A stretch of 64,000 nt of DNA from Candidatus Obscuribacterales bacterium (GCA_019747875.1 JAIEQI010000008.1:45722-109721), one strand, 5' to 3'. Shown: positions 55,143-64,000, counted from the stretch's first letter. Notes: generated by a model from the sequence alone, not told the origin. Made by a program: numbers and translations.

Positions 55143-57401
55143 TTATTGTCCCATAATTTTAAGAACAAATCTGGAGAGGTCAAAAGCCTCTTCGTTTGCT
55201 GATTTCAGCTGTGTGCCGGAGTTCGGATCCGTATAGGAAGCGCCTGTGGAGTCACCACCAGCGCTACCAACTGCTCCTCCAGCGTTTTGATAGCGTACCC
55301 CGGAATCCGGGGCCGCAAATAATCCTGGGTTATTGTGCACAAAAGTGTTTGAATCCGTCCAAAGTGTAGAGGAATTAGATTTGTAAGCAATAATTACCGG
55401 ACCAAGTTTGGGATATGCTGTTGATTTTTCTGCAATCCTTCTGAATGTTGGGATTTTTAGAGTCCTTGCAGTAACGAATGCGCTCGGACCTGCAACAACT
55501 CCAAGTTCGCAATCTGCAGTGGTTGCCGAATCCACAGCCAAAGCCTGTTGAAGCACGCTTATGTCCCCTGTTATGGTGCCAACGACGTCATGTTCGCCTT
55601 CTTTAGTATGTCCAGCATCATAGTAAAAACATACCTTTTTCTTGTCTATTGGTATCGAAAACATTTGCTTGGCGCCCCATCCGAAGAATCCATTGTCTTC
55701 CTTTACAGTAGACTTGTCAGTTACAGGAATAGCGACACTTTCAGCACTATAGGCAAGAACGTTTCCGCTGCCTCCGTCTCCGGCGTTGCCGCTTCCCGCG
55801 TCGGTCGAAGCAGTCGCTCCCGTTCCACCAATTCCATAGCCAGAGCTTCCAGTTGATGAGCCGGAACCGGAGCTTCCAGTTGATGAGCCGGAACCGGAGC
55901 TTCCCGTTGAGCCGGAACCCGAGCTTCCATTTGATAAGCCGGAACCGGAGCTTCCCGTTGAGCCGGAACTGGAGCTTCCCGTTGAGCCGGAACTGGAGCT
56001 TCCCGTTGAGCCGGAACTGGAGCTTCCCGTTGAGCCGGAACCGGAGCTTCCAGTTGATCCAAAGCCGGAGTTTCCGGTTGATCCAAAGCCGGAGTTTCCG
56101 GTTGATCCGGATCCAGATCCAGAGCCTCCAATTGTGTCAGAACCAGTTGAAGCCAATGTGGTATCGGAAGCAGCTTTGTCGGCGGCAGCTTTGTCGGCGG
56201 CAGCTTTGTCGGCGACAGCTTTGTCGGCGGCAGCTTTGTCGGCGGCAGCTTTGTCGGAAGCAGCTTTTTCGGAAGCAGCTTTGTCGGCGGCAGCTTTGTC
56301 GGTGGCAGCTTTGTCGGAAGCAGCTTTGTCGGAAGCAGCTTTGTCGGCGGCAGCTTTGTCGGAAGCAGCTTTGTCGGCGGCAGCTTTGTCGGTGGCAGCT
56401 TTGTCGGCGGCAGCTTTGTCGGCGGCAGCTTTGTCTGCGGCAGCTTTGTCTGCGGCAGCTTTGTCTGCGGCAGCTTTGTCGGCGGCAGCTTTGTCGGTGG
56501 CAGCTTTGTCGGCGGCAGCTCTGCCAGCAGTAGATTGCGCAGGCTTATTTGTTGCAGTCTTAATTCCGCTGTTCCCTCCCGACTCGGAGGAGCCTGAAGC
56601 TCCTGAATTACCTCCAGATGTGTTTAGCGAATGTGACCCGCTTGCTGCACTAGAATTAGCTGCTTTTGCATTATCGTAATTTTTGGTTTGGGAATTTGAA
56701 TCTTTGTTGGGCTGGTCGTTTATCTGATTGCTACTGCCTGAGTCCGTGCCACCCGACTTTAGTTTCCCGTCCTTTCCGAACACAACCTCGTGAGTCTGTC
56801 CAGCGGCTGGAATTCGGACACGTTGATTTGCGATAAGAATCTCCTGACCAGGCTCACCGTAAATTACAGAAGGCCACATGTCCTTATCTTTATAAAAGAC
56901 CCTGGTTGGATCAAAAGGTGAAACTTGTGCTGGATTGCCAACGTATCGACTGTTTGGCAATGGTGTGTAGCAAGTGGTGCCGTAAATGGTAATCGATTGA
57001 CCGTCCATTACTACATTTTTGCGCTCCCCAGCGCCTGGCGCTTGGAAATACTTCCCACCAATGTTCAATATGTCGAATGCCTTTGAGTAGAGTTCTGTTG
57101 GTAGTAGACCAGTTCCTCGCCCATAAATGACGTTTGACCGGCTAGGATCATGCGGAAATGACGGAATTCCATGTGAAAAGAAATTGGCGTTTGCTTGTAT
57201 TACTGCCGCTGCTGGAACCAAACGATGTGGCGCTTTAAACTTGCGCGGGTCGAAGCGGGCCCAATCCCTGTAATTGTCGTTTTCTGCGCCCGCACTAGCA
57301 ATTAGCAGTTTGCCGGAAGAGATTTGTGGTGTGCAGAGTTGCAATCCGATCGTGCTCAACAGTAGTAGGTTGAGCATCCTTTTCTCAATGTTATGCAACA
57401 T
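55143..57401 (-). CDS. Large secreted low-complexity protein (AADKA and SGSTG repeats)
   Basis: 752 residues. Signal peptide about 1-36; globular N-domain about 40-215; disordered Ser/Asn linker; about 24 pentads of the [15 protein letters not shown] type (about 293-413), predicted as a rigid Ala/Lys/Asp helix; then Ser/Gly/Thr-rich repeats (about 430-520, SGSGSTG units); and a C-terminal globular domain (about 540-752) with two Cys (FYYDAGH region and ADCELGV). Layout is that of a stalked surface protein. First in an operon with the TPR protein. ATG 57401 with TGGAG upstream. Domains not recognised. Confidence 0.7.
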   Translation of the reverse strand: MLHNIEKRMLNLLLLSTIGLQLCTPQISSGKLLIASAGAENDNYRDWARFDPRKFKAPHRLVPAAAVIQANANFFSHGIPSFPHDPSRSNVIYGRGTGLLPTELYSKAFDILNIGGKYFQAPGAGERKNVVMDGQSITIYGTTCYTPLPNSRYVGNPAQVSPFDPTRVFYKDKDMWPSVIYGEPGQEILIANQRVRIPAAGQTHEVVFGKDGKLKSGGTDSGSSNQINDQPNKDSNSQTKNYDNAKAANSSAASGSHSLNTSGGNSGASGSSESGGNSGIKTATNKPAQSTAGRAAADKAATDKAAADKAAADKAAADKAAADKAAADKAAADKAATDKAAADKAASDKAAADKAASDKAASDKAATDKAAADKAASEKAASDKAAADKAAADKAVADKAAADKAAADKAASDTTLASTGSDTIGGSGSGSGSTGNSGFGSTGNSGFGSTGSSGSGSTGSSSSGSTGSSSSGSTGSSSSGSTGSSGSGLSNGSSGSGSTGSSGSGSSTGSSGSGSSTGSSGYGIGGTGATASTDAGSGNAGDGGSGNVLAYSAESVAIPVTDKSTVKEDNGFFGWGAKQMFSIPIDKKKVCFYYDAGHTKEGEHDVVGTITGDISVLQQALAVDSATTADCELGVVAGPSAFVTARTLKIPTFRRIAEKSTAYPKLGPVIIAYKSNSSTLWTDSNTFVHNNPGLFAAPDSGVRYQNAGGAVGSAGGDSTGASYTDPNSGTQLKSANEEAFDLSRFVLKIMGQ
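55842..56112 (-). repeat. Ser/Gly/Thr-coding tandem repeats
   Basis: Imperfect 18-24-base units such as GGAGCTTCCCGTTGAGCC (plus strand), encoding Ser-Gly-Ser-Thr-Gly stretches in the large secreted protein. Confidence 0.75.
56162..56524 (-). repeat. 15-bp repeats coding (A/S/T)ADKA pentads
   Basis: About 24 units of GCAGCTTTGTCGGCG with changes almost only in the third codon block (GCG, GAA, GTG, TCT, CCA...). All keep frame. Confidence 0.85.
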
Positions 57402-57617
57402 AATTTCTCCAGCAATTTGAAGTTACAAGCTGCAAGTAACGAACACAAGGCGCACAATATTATGTACCCAGATAGTCGTCACATGGCAGGGTTTGTTCAT
57501 GAATCGAAACTGCTACCACAATCGACTAAATGACCAAAACTCTGTTGGCAATTTACCAAACGAACTTGAAATAAATCTGAGAAGAGAAGTCAATCTTTGG
57601 AGTATTTGAGGTTTAGC

Positions 57618-58049
57618 TCAGTCCTTTTGCGATTGACAAGTGGAGCATATGCCAAAGATTTCAAGTACATGCGATTTGATTAAAAAGCCATACTTTGAGC
57701 GGATTCCGTCCTCCAGCTCTTCCACGAGGCACTGGTCGAGGTGGTTGCTTTGATTGCATCTTTCGCAAATAAGGTGATGATGGTGTTCGCCCGGAGTCAC
57801 CACTTCGTAGCGTTTTTCACCATCCCCCAGGTCAACCGATTGTACGAAGCCCAAGGAAACAAGGGACTCGAGCGATCTGTACACGGTTGTCAGTCCGGGA
57901 GCCTTGTCACCGTTTGCTCGCAGAGCTCCATAAATATCTTGGGCACTAGCCAAATCCTTTGTTTGCTCTAGAGCTTCCAACACGACCCGAGCGCCTTTTG
58001 TAAGTGCCGAGCGCTTTTGGTGTGATTGGTGCGAGTGATCGTGCGCCAT
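57618..58049 (-). CDS. Fur-family metalloregulator (Zur-like)
   Basis: 143 residues, normal Fur length. His-rich N-terminus (MAHDHSHQSHQKRS), winged-helix domain with DIYGALRANGDKAPGLTTVYRSLESL, and dimerisation domain with GEHHHHLICERCNQSNHLDQC and a final CSTC, giving the structural zinc site (CxxC...CxxC). Extra His near the metal site and the lack of a haem or PerR-specific Asp pattern make Zur more likely than PerR, but Fur/Zur/PerR cannot be separated by eye. A palindrome 37 bases upstream of the start suggests autoregulation. Cytoplasmic, DNA-binding. Confidence 0.85.
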   Translation of the reverse strand: MAHDHSHQSHQKRSALTKGARVVLEALEQTKDLASAQDIYGALRANGDKAPGLTTVYRSLESLVSLGFVQSVDLGDGEKRYEVVTPGEHHHHLICERCNQSNHLDQCLVEELEDGIRSKYGFLIKSHVLEIFGICSTCQSQKD

Positions 58050-58085
58050 TGTTGCTGAGAACCTTTGTTCGTGAGATGCTTAAAT

Positions 58086-58107
58086 ATTACCAAACTCTAC
58101 TGGTAAT
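58086..58107. promoter_or_regulatory. Palindrome upstream of the Fur/Zur-like gene
   Basis: ATTACCA-AACTCTAC-TGGTAAT, a perfect 7+7 inverted repeat with 8-base spacer, 36 bases before the start codon of the Fur-family gene. Position and symmetry suit an operator bound by the regulator itself. Confidence 0.5.
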
Positions 58108-58247
58108 GCTCTTCTAAGAGATTCGCGTGAGTGCCAAATCGTAACTATCATAGCAGGAAAATTGCGATGCCAAAGTAGAAGGCAATGAAGAGTGAAGAGT
58201 AGTTGTTTCTATTCCAATAAGAATGAGTGGTATCGAATGCGGTGTCA

Positions 58248-58733
58248 CTACGAGTCTTGTTGTTCGTCGGAAAGTTTAGATCCAATCTGCGCGTGAGGAT
58301 GCGTTAGCAACCATCTCACCTCGCTATCCAGCGTCAGCAGCGGCATGTTTGCAATGTCTTGCGCCCGCCTTTCGTCCTTTTGAGCAGTGTAAAGTTCAGC
58401 TATCGCTTTGCGAAGGTGCGTTTGCGCTATTTCGTTGGATTCACGACCAGAACAATCAATCCAGGCTTTGACCAGCAGCATTTTGGCGGCTTCGAATTCA
58501 CCTTCCGTCACTTTGTTTCTGGCGTTGGCAATCGCTTCATTTTCTGGAAATGGTAGTTTTTCCTCGTCTTTTAAGCTGAATAGCTGCGGCTCCTGGAGTG
58601 GATACGGTAAATCTATCTCAGTGGCTTTCTTGAGTTTGGCTCGTGATGAGCCGAACCAGCTCTTCAAGAGCGAAATAATAGGTCCGATTGGGACAATCAG
58701 GCAGATCGACAACGGCATTGATTGAAGCAGCAT
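58248..58733 (-). CDS. Membrane-anchored helical protein, unknown
   Basis: 161 residues. One N-terminal hydrophobic anchor (about 6-24, PLSICLIVPIGPIISLL), then a charged domain with two or three helical pairs resembling a short TPR (EGEFEAAKMLLVKAW, ESNEIAQTHLRKAIAELY). ATG 58733 has GGAGG 7 bases before. Same direction as the Fur-family gene, but 200 bases upstream of it; co-transcription uncertain. Confidence 0.6.
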   Translation of the reverse strand: MLLQSMPLSICLIVPIGPIISLLKSWFGSSRAKLKKATEIDLPYPLQEPQLFSLKDEEKLPFPENEAIANARNKVTEGEFEAAKMLLVKAWIDCSGRESNEIAQTHLRKAIAELYTAQKDERRAQDIANMPLLTLDSEVRWLLTHPHAQIGSKLSDEQQDS

Positions 58734-59046
58734 TGAGCTTCCTCCTTCCTGTTCTTTACCCGAAAAACGTCACTATTTGCCACCGGCAACAATCTGGGCG
58801 ACTTTTAGGGAGATTGAAAAAAATTCCAGTATTCCGCCTAATTTTCCAAGAGGCTAAGTAATGCCATCTTGGGACAGGAGAGATCGAGAGAATCAGAGCC
58901 AATTTGTACACTTTGGGAGAATCACGTCACCGCGGAAGATGGCGCACCACCGTTTTTCGCAAATTAAGCTGTCTTTCGCTTGTTTAACCGGCGGAAGCGC
59001 ACTAAACGTGCCGTCATAGTGTATTCTGGCTCGCGTTAGGGACAGC
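58734..59046. other. Divergent intergenic region, no gene seen
   Basis: About 310 bases between two divergent genes; presumably holds both promoters. No clear -35/-10 pair, palindrome or RNA gene was found. Confidence 0.4.
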
Positions 59047-60729
59047 ATGCCGGATATCATGGAGAACCTCAAAAAGCGAAAGGTAACTAGCGAACACATT
59101 AAGCTAGTCCGCAAGCTAAAAGTAACCTGGGTTAATTGCGAGGCTGGTGCCCCGATGATTAACTCTGATAACCCATTTGGCGGTCGTGGTATTTATGAGG
59201 ACATGGCCAAGATTCTCGGACTGGGTGAGGCTTCGCGGCTGACAACTGACCAGAAACGGGACCTGGACCAGATGCTGGTAGACCTTGCTTATGACATCCC
59301 AGCGATTTTTCTGAGTAAGGCTAGCGTAAATCCAGGCAAGTATCTTTTGAAGAACACCCTGGTTGATGATTATCCGGCTGGTAAGTTCAATATCAATATT
59401 GACGGGTCTGGAGACTATGAGTTCGGTAAATCCTTGACTTTGGATTTTGAGCTTACCGAGGAGCACATCAAGTTGATGCGCGTGGCAGCATGGAAATATT
59501 GGTGCATTGATCCGAAGCGGCCCTACGGCGACATGACCTTCTTTTATCTAGATATCGCAAGTGCCATCGGATTGCAGTATGAACGGACTGCTGATGGCAA
59601 GCCGAATATTGCGAAACGCGAATTAAAGCGAATGGATCGATTGCATGCAGAGATGGTTTTTGCGTTGTCCGTGTTGTTTCAATACGGCGAACTTGAACCT
59701 GGTGTTTTTGTTGAACATGGTCATAATCATTGGGAGCTAGCAACGGCTGATGCCAGCGCCGCGAATGCCCCGCACGAGGTTCGTCCTTCTGGGATCGTGG
59801 GCGCTCCCGGGCAATCAGCTGGTGCAGTCGGCATGACTGGTCGGGAGACACTTACAGGTTTGGCAGCCGTCAGTCGACCTATTGATCGAGATGCCGCGAC
59901 AAGCATAAGCACCAGTACGAATCTGATTTCAGCTCAACCGGAGAATGCGCTTCTGTACGCCGCACGAGCTTCTTACTTGCGGCAGTCCAGACAGTTCGAT
60001 GCTGCTATCAAGGACTACACAAAAGCCATCATGTTGGAGAAGGGTAACCCACTTTCATACATGTGGTATGAGGCGCGTGGTAATTGCTACGCGTTGACCG
60101 GGCAAGATGCGCTGGCTGTGCATGACTTTACAGAGGCGATCGCTATGCAGCCTGACTATATGCCAACCAGGTACGCGAGAGGTCGCAGCTTGAATGTGCT
60201 TAAGCGCTATCAGGAAGCATTGTACGATTTCAATCACGTCATCAAGACACAGCCAAGTTGGAACTATGAGGTGTATTACTCGCGCGCGGTAGCAAATCTC
60301 TGCTTGGGTGATCCGAAGTCAGCCGCTACAGATTTTAGACAATTTCTACAGAGTGATAATTGGCAAGGCAAGACGTCACCATATGCGGTGCTCCTTGGCT
60401 ATGTTGCGTATCAAGTCTCAGGAAATCTTCATGCTGCAAAGGAACTCTTAAGTGCTGCCGAGCAGAGATTGAAGAATCCTCTTTGGCCGCAGCCGATTCT
60501 TAACTACCTGTTGGATAAGGAGACTCCGGAGAACGTTGTAAGCCAAGCTCCGAATTTAGAAGGACTGACTGAAGCCCATTGGTTCATCGGTGCGCGTTAT
60601 GTGTTCGAAGGAAAGACTCAACAGGCAATTGGACACCTGCAATGGGTTGTTCAGAACGGCGAGCGCAAAATCCTGGATTACGATCTTGCCAAGTCCCTAC
60701 TCGAATATATTGCACCAGGACAGGTATAA
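59047..60729 (+). CDS. Protein with duplicated N-terminal domain and TPR C-terminus
   Basis: 560 residues, no signal peptide. Two related N-terminal units (about 12-88 and 138-220) share the pattern (V/L)T-x-EHIKL(V/M)R ... IYEDMAKILGLG / FYLDIASAIGLQ ... a helix ending in an acid-rich turn. A short Ala/Gly-rich linker follows, then about six TPR units (about 285-540; SYLRQSRQFDAAIKDYTKAI, LTGQDALAVHDFTEAIAMQP). Cytoplasmic scaffold or adaptor is likely. Leads a same-strand run of TPR genes. ATG 59047, or ATG 59059 as alternative. Confidence 0.7.
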   Translation: MPDIMENLKKRKVTSEHIKLVRKLKVTWVNCEAGAPMINSDNPFGGRGIYEDMAKILGLGEASRLTTDQKRDLDQMLVDLAYDIPAIFLSKASVNPGKYLLKNTLVDDYPAGKFNINIDGSGDYEFGKSLTLDFELTEEHIKLMRVAAWKYWCIDPKRPYGDMTFFYLDIASAIGLQYERTADGKPNIAKRELKRMDRLHAEMVFALSVLFQYGELEPGVFVEHGHNHWELATADASAANAPHEVRPSGIVGAPGQSAGAVGMTGRETLTGLAAVSRPIDRDAATSISTSTNLISAQPENALLYAARASYLRQSRQFDAAIKDYTKAIMLEKGNPLSYMWYEARGNCYALTGQDALAVHDFTEAIAMQPDYMPTRYARGRSLNVLKRYQEALYDFNHVIKTQPSWNYEVYYSRAVANLCLGDPKSAATDFRQFLQSDNWQGKTSPYAVLLGYVAYQVSGNLHAAKELLSAAEQRLKNPLWPQPILNYLLDKETPENVVSQAPNLEGLTEAHWFIGARYVFEGKTQQAIGHLQWVVQNGERKILDYDLAKSLLEYIAPGQV

Positions 60730-60940
60730 ACGACTCTTAGGAAACGTTGCTTAAAGCAAGTTACGGAGAACAAGCAAGCACCGCTACCGCGATAAGTGCC
60801 TTTTTCAAACAAGACCTCTAAAACGAGCGTCATCCTTTGGGATGAGCCATCAGACTCATTGACTAACCTAAAAGTTATCATGCTCCTTGCTGATGTCAAA
60901 AATCTCAGTCAGGCTAAACTAACTGTAGGAGGTGGATACT

Positions 60941-61342
60941 ATGCAAAGTTTTTCTCCCTGTGAGTTTTTGAAAGCAGTAGAGGGTGCCGCCAACATCGCT
61001 GCCGGAAATGGTGATTTCGAGAAGAGTGAGCGGCTGCTCGATGGCGGGCTCAAAATAATTCAACGAGTGTATGGTGTTAATTCTGCCTACGCATTGTGGT
61101 TAATTCACAAAGCCGACATTTGCGTCGAGCAGAACAACTTCTCTAAAGCAAGCGAATGTTACATACAAGCGATAGAGATTCTTAGAAGCAGCCTATGCCC
61201 GAACCATTTAGCTTTAGGGATAGCCGAAAGAAATTTGGCAGAAATTCTTCAGCTATCGGGCTGCGGGCGCGACTCGTCCGAGCGAGGGAAAGTGGCGTCG
61301 GAAATTTTTGATTTGTACAAGGTACGAGGAAAGGCTTCATGA
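60941..61342 (+). CDS. Small TPR protein
   Basis: 133 residues from ATG 60941, with TAGGAGG 9 bases upstream. Two to three TPR_10/12-type repeats (NGDFEKSERLLDGGLKIIQ, QNNFSKASECYIQAIEIL, HLALGIAERNLAEIL). No signal peptide. Overlaps the next gene by 4 bases (ATGA), so the two are coupled. Confidence 0.7.
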   Translation: MQSFSPCEFLKAVEGAANIAAGNGDFEKSERLLDGGLKIIQRVYGVNSAYALWLIHKADICVEQNNFSKASECYIQAIEILRSSLCPNHLALGIAERNLAEILQLSGCGRDSSERGKVASEIFDLYKVRGKAS

Positions 61343-62118
61343 TCGATTCGAATTTCGGCCTAAAACTCTTAAAAAACTTCAGCTCGAAATTAGCGGTCGG
61401 GCGAATGGCTTATGATTCTGGTTATTTCACGCAAGCTTTGAGGCACTTCTCATCAGCGCTTCAGTTAGCCAATGAGAATGGACTTGATGACGATCTTAAG
61501 GGATGCGCCTTGTTAGGAGCCGCAAAGGCGACGGCCGCGCTGGGCAACTTTGACCAAGCAAAAAGCTACCTCAATCAAGCGTTGGTTATTCATGAAGCTG
61601 ATGATGGCTCTTTGGTAGAAGAGGCCGAAGATTATCACCAGCTGAGTCTGTTGTATTGGCGTGGTGGCAACACCCAAATTGCAGGTCAAATAGCAAAGAA
61701 GGCTTGGGACCTGGCAGATAGAGATCCTAAGACCCCAGACGAATTGAAAGCAAAATTGTTGAAGCATTTTGCCATTCTTGCAGAACAGGAAGGGCGATCC
61801 GAGGAATGCGAACAGTACCTAAATAAGGCTCTGGATTATATAGAGTCAAGCCACCAGCTTGGGAAGCAAAGTTCAATCTATGGTGACGTTCTGTTGGTAA
61901 AGGTGCTTTTGCTGCTTGAGCAAAAGAGATTCGATGAAGCGTCGGAACTATATCCGCAAGCGCTGCAGATTGTTGAGGCTAGTCGAGGTCTCACGCACCC
62001 TAGGGTCAAGGAGGTAATCGACATCTTCTCTGCGATTGACAAGGAACTTCATGCCGGTGCACCAGTGCCGCTGGCTCTCAATGCAATTCAACGTAAAAGT
62101 AAGCATGGTATCATTTGA
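61339..62118 (+). CDS. TPR protein
   Basis: 259 residues, no signal peptide, almost wholly TPR/TPR_12 helical repeats (YDSGYFTQALRHFSSALQLA, LGNFDQAKSYLNQALVIHEA, QKRFDEASELYPQALQIVEA). Typical of cytoplasmic scaffolds linked to kinase signalling. Translationally coupled to the preceding gene and convergent with the TonB-like gene. Confidence 0.75.
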   Translation: MIDSNFGLKLLKNFSSKLAVGRMAYDSGYFTQALRHFSSALQLANENGLDDDLKGCALLGAAKATAALGNFDQAKSYLNQALVIHEADDGSLVEEAEDYHQLSLLYWRGGNTQIAGQIAKKAWDLADRDPKTPDELKAKLLKHFAILAEQEGRSEECEQYLNKALDYIESSHQLGKQSSIYGDVLLVKVLLLLEQKRFDEASELYPQALQIVEASRGLTHPRVKEVIDIFSAIDKELHAGAPVPLALNAIQRKSKHGII

Positions 62119-62146
62119 TCGAACTTTGAAAGCGAAATTAGCGCAC

Positions 62147-64000
62147 CTAACGGCTTGACCGGAGCTTTGCCGCGTAGCCGACCTGGTACCAGAATGAGCG
62201 ACGGTCGCCAACGTCCGCAGTTGCGTCGATTACTCGCTTGTAGCATTCATCAGCACGATCATCGTCGCCTCGTTTTCTGTAACTATCACCTAAGAGTAAG
62301 TCGGATCCTGGCACCATCCAGGGGTGAGCTTTGGTGCGGAGCGAATAGGACTTTACGTCTTCGAGCATTCGCTGAGCATGACTAATATTCTCTACGTAGT
62401 TAATTTCAACCGAAGCAAGTGACATCTGGGTCATGGCGATTTCATCGTTTACCTTGTCATTCTTCGGCAGTGAGTTGAGAATATCCAGGCATTTCTCATA
62501 CTCATTTTTCGCTTTTGAATATTCTTCTGAATCGCAATACAGATTGCCGAATGCTCGGTGCAAAAGTGCGCACCCAAGGGATTGCTGGTTCAAGTATTGT
62601 GCAAGCGATCTGTGCAGTCGATCTGCTTCTCTTGCCGTATCTCCATTTAGCGCTACATCGCGTTCAAGCACGATGAGCCGTGCTGCGTAAGCTTCGTATC
62701 CGAATCTTCCGTCAATGTCTTCTGCGGTGTCAATAAACTCTTCTTTGTACGGTGTGCTCTGAGAAGGTGGAAGGAATGAAGAAAGGTATAAAAGCGGTAG
62801 ATATTTATCTTTCTTGCTCAGCCGGTTTGAGTTCTCTGAGTAGATTTTTTCCAGTGTGGAAATATTACCCATATAAACATCTTGTGACCACATCTTGTCG
62901 AGCTTATCTTTGAGAATTCCAGCAGGAAGGAATTCTGGTTTGAAAAATGTTTGGTAATAGAATCGAAGTAAGATCGGTCCTCCATCTGAGATGTCGATCG
63001 GGCAGGCATGTCCTACTGTGCGATCATCTTCGACTCCTACTCCCACAGTTCCGCCTAAACCGCCGCTCCCTATCCCTATAGACCAGTTCTCATCGAAAAG
63101 ACTCCTTGAAGCTGATTCTGATGGGGTCTTACTCGTTTGATCGATTTTGCCGTCGCTAATACCTGTCGTCACCGGTTGCGATGAATTCGGAACTACTGGT
63201 TGGTTAACACCGGCTTGAGAGGTTTGTGTATCAAGATCGCCTTGTCTGGCTATTCGGGCATTCGCTTGTCTGTTCATGAACGGGATTGGCCAGGATTCGG
63301 TTGGCGAGTTGTTATCCGTAAGAGACTTTGTGACATTGAACTCGCTGTTCTCCTCCGGTGGAGGTGGGACCGGCTTTGGCGGCTCAGGCGGGGCGGGCGG
63401 GATCAGTTCGATAGCCACCTCGTGAAACCGTGACAAATCGAAGCGTTCACGATGCACGTTGGTCATGCCAATTAAATCAATGATGAGTAAATGTAATGCA
63501 ATCGAGATCATTACAAGCGCCACAAATGTGATGATACCGCTGGTAGTAGCCGAACGGTTAACGTTTAATTTAAGCAAAAAGACAAGGAAGGACTTGGCCG
63601 CGTTTCGTCTTTTGCGTGTGTCCTCTACTGTCGCCATCGGTGCTGGTTTTGCCACCGACATGTTACTCAAGCTTGTGGTCAAGGCTGTTTTCTTATTTCG
63701 TATGGGATCTATTTCAGGATTCGCATTGGAATCTCCGCTTACTCTTTCATCGGAATCTGCGCTTACTGTTGCATCGGAATCCGCGTTTACTGTTGCATCG
63801 GAATCCGCGTTTACATTTGCTTCTGCATCTAGGTTTACTTTGTTCGATCCCGGGAGCGCCGGCATCCTGCCGGCTTCTATTTCTGAGTTCGAGTCTCCTT
63901 TTGCTTGTGAATCTGCTTCTTTCGCTGCTTCTTCTTCTTCTTCTTCTTCTTCTTCTTCTTCTTCTTCTTCTTCTTCTTCTTCTTCTTCTTCTTCTTCTTC
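62147..64000 (-). CDS. TonB-like TPR protein, N-terminus beyond the window
   Basis: Partial. The frame is open through the right edge: an ATG exists at 63865, but codons continue upstream without a stop into a poly-Glu tract of 24 codons, so the true start is outside. Order: poly-Glu; short acidic linker; a REP-derived segment (MPALPGS); ADSDATV-type octad repeats; cytoplasmic stretch; membrane helix (GIITFVALVMISIALHLL); Pro-rich PPAPPEPPKPVPPPP spacer like TonB; disordered region; and a C-terminal TPR-like domain (about 290 residues, GYEAYAARLIVLERD, DSEEYSKAKNEYEKC). No TonB C-terminal beta domain is visible. Envelope-spanning protein, function inferred only from layout. Confidence 0.7.
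   Translation of the reverse strand, partial: EEEEEEEEEEEEEEEEEEEEEEEEAAKEADSQAKGDSNSEIEAGRMPALPGSNKVNLDAEANVNADSDATVNADSDATVSADSDERVSGDSNANPEIDPIRNKKTALTTSLSNMSVAKPAPMATVEDTRKRRNAAKSFLVFLLKLNVNRSATTSGIITFVALVMISIALHLLIIDLIGMTNVHRERFDLSRFHEVAIELIPPAPPEPPKPVPPPPEENSEFNVTKSLTDNNSPTESWPIPFMNRQANARIARQGDLDTQTSQAGVNQPVVPNSSQPVTTGISDGKIDQTSKTPSESASRSLFDENWSIGIGSGGLGGTVGVGVEDDRTVGHACPIDISDGGPILLRFYYQTFFKPEFLPAGILKDKLDKMWSQDVYMGNISTLEKIYSENSNRLSKKDKYLPLLYLSSFLPPSQSTPYKEEFIDTAEDIDGRFGYEAYAARLIVLERDVALNGDTAREADRLHRSLAQYLNQQSLGCALLHRAFGNLYCDSEEYSKAKNEYEKCLDILNSLPKNDKVNDEIAMTQMSLASVEINYVENISHAQRMLEDVKSYSLRTKAHPWMVPGSDLLLGDSYRKRGDDDRADECYKRVIDATADVGDRRSFWYQVGYAAKLRSSR
63842..63880. repeat. Solo REP-like palindrome inside a coding region
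   Basis: TTCGATCCCGGGAGCGCCGG followed by CATCCTGCCGGCTTCTAT is the same unit as in the 35641-35811 array. Here it is read in frame within the TonB-like gene, adding about 13 residues (EAGRMPALPGS). Confidence 0.85.
63928..64000. repeat. (CTT)n / (GAA)n trinucleotide microsatellite
   Basis: At least 24 uninterrupted triplets running to the window edge. Read on the minus strand in the frame of the TonB-like gene they encode poly-Glu. Confidence 0.95.

Noticed and set aside
55853..56679. Plus-strand frames rich in RRQLC and AALSA repeats
   Set aside because: Antisense shadows of the 15-bp repeats of the large secreted protein.

Overview
The window looks like chromosomal DNA of a diderm (two-membrane) bacterium of moderate GC content. 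TonB-like proteins, a lipoprotein signal, type IV pilus minor pilins and Tad-type proteins support the two membranes. The mix of eukaryote-like Ser/Thr kinases with external domains, many secreted TPR proteins, PAS sensor kinases, phosphoketolase, glycogen phosphorylase and a pheophorbide-oxygenase-like Rieske protein resembles non-photosynthetic relatives of Cyanobacteria (Melainabacteria/Vampirovibrionia, Obscuribacterales type). That placement is inference from gene content only. UGA is a normal stop for many genes here, so the code is standard. I see no insertion sequence, prophage, CRISPR array or rRNA.

Layout. 0-6 kb: a TadE/TadG pair, a PAS histidine kinase with a decayed ATP-binding domain, and a secreted helical protein followed by a free-standing CULT (cereblon-like) domain protein. 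6-14 kb: a PilX/PilW/PilV minor pilin operon divergent from a LuxR-type regulator with a degenerate receiver, then a TPR-matrixin metalloprotease and FabI. 14-18 kb: tRNA-Thr(CGU), a secreted [13 protein letters not shown] protein, and a coupled membrane/LolA-like gene pair. 18-24 kb: a tandem double histidine kinase, an exported thioredoxin-like gene interrupted by one in-frame UGA, and a potassium channel. 24-33 kb: phosphoketolase, a WGR-DUF4132 protein and glycogen phosphorylase, a carbon-storage and overflow block with two hairpin terminators. 33-44 kb: two Ser/Thr kinases with membrane-spanning sensor halves, a cupin, a REP-like tandem array, a Rieske oxygenase and several large secreted proteins. 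44-64 kb: envelope and secretion genes (TonB-C proteins, S9 peptidase, SPFH lipoprotein, elastin-like linker protein, TPR proteins, a low-complexity giant), a Fur/Zur regulator with a nearby palindrome, and a TPR cluster ending in a TonB-like TPR protein that runs off the right edge through a poly-Glu microsatellite.

The two most unusual items are these. (1) The fused double kinase (18109-21894): its first half has an intact ATPase but Ser in place of the phospho-acceptor His, while its second half has the His but a damaged ATPase, so the two halves could complement each other in one chain. (2) The thioredoxin-like gene (22123-23211): a lone UGA lies about where a catalytic Cys would be expected, the frame stays open for about 284 codons afterwards, and a small hairpin lies at bacterial-SECIS distance. 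It is a candidate selenoprotein, with recent nonsense mutation or sequencing error as alternatives.
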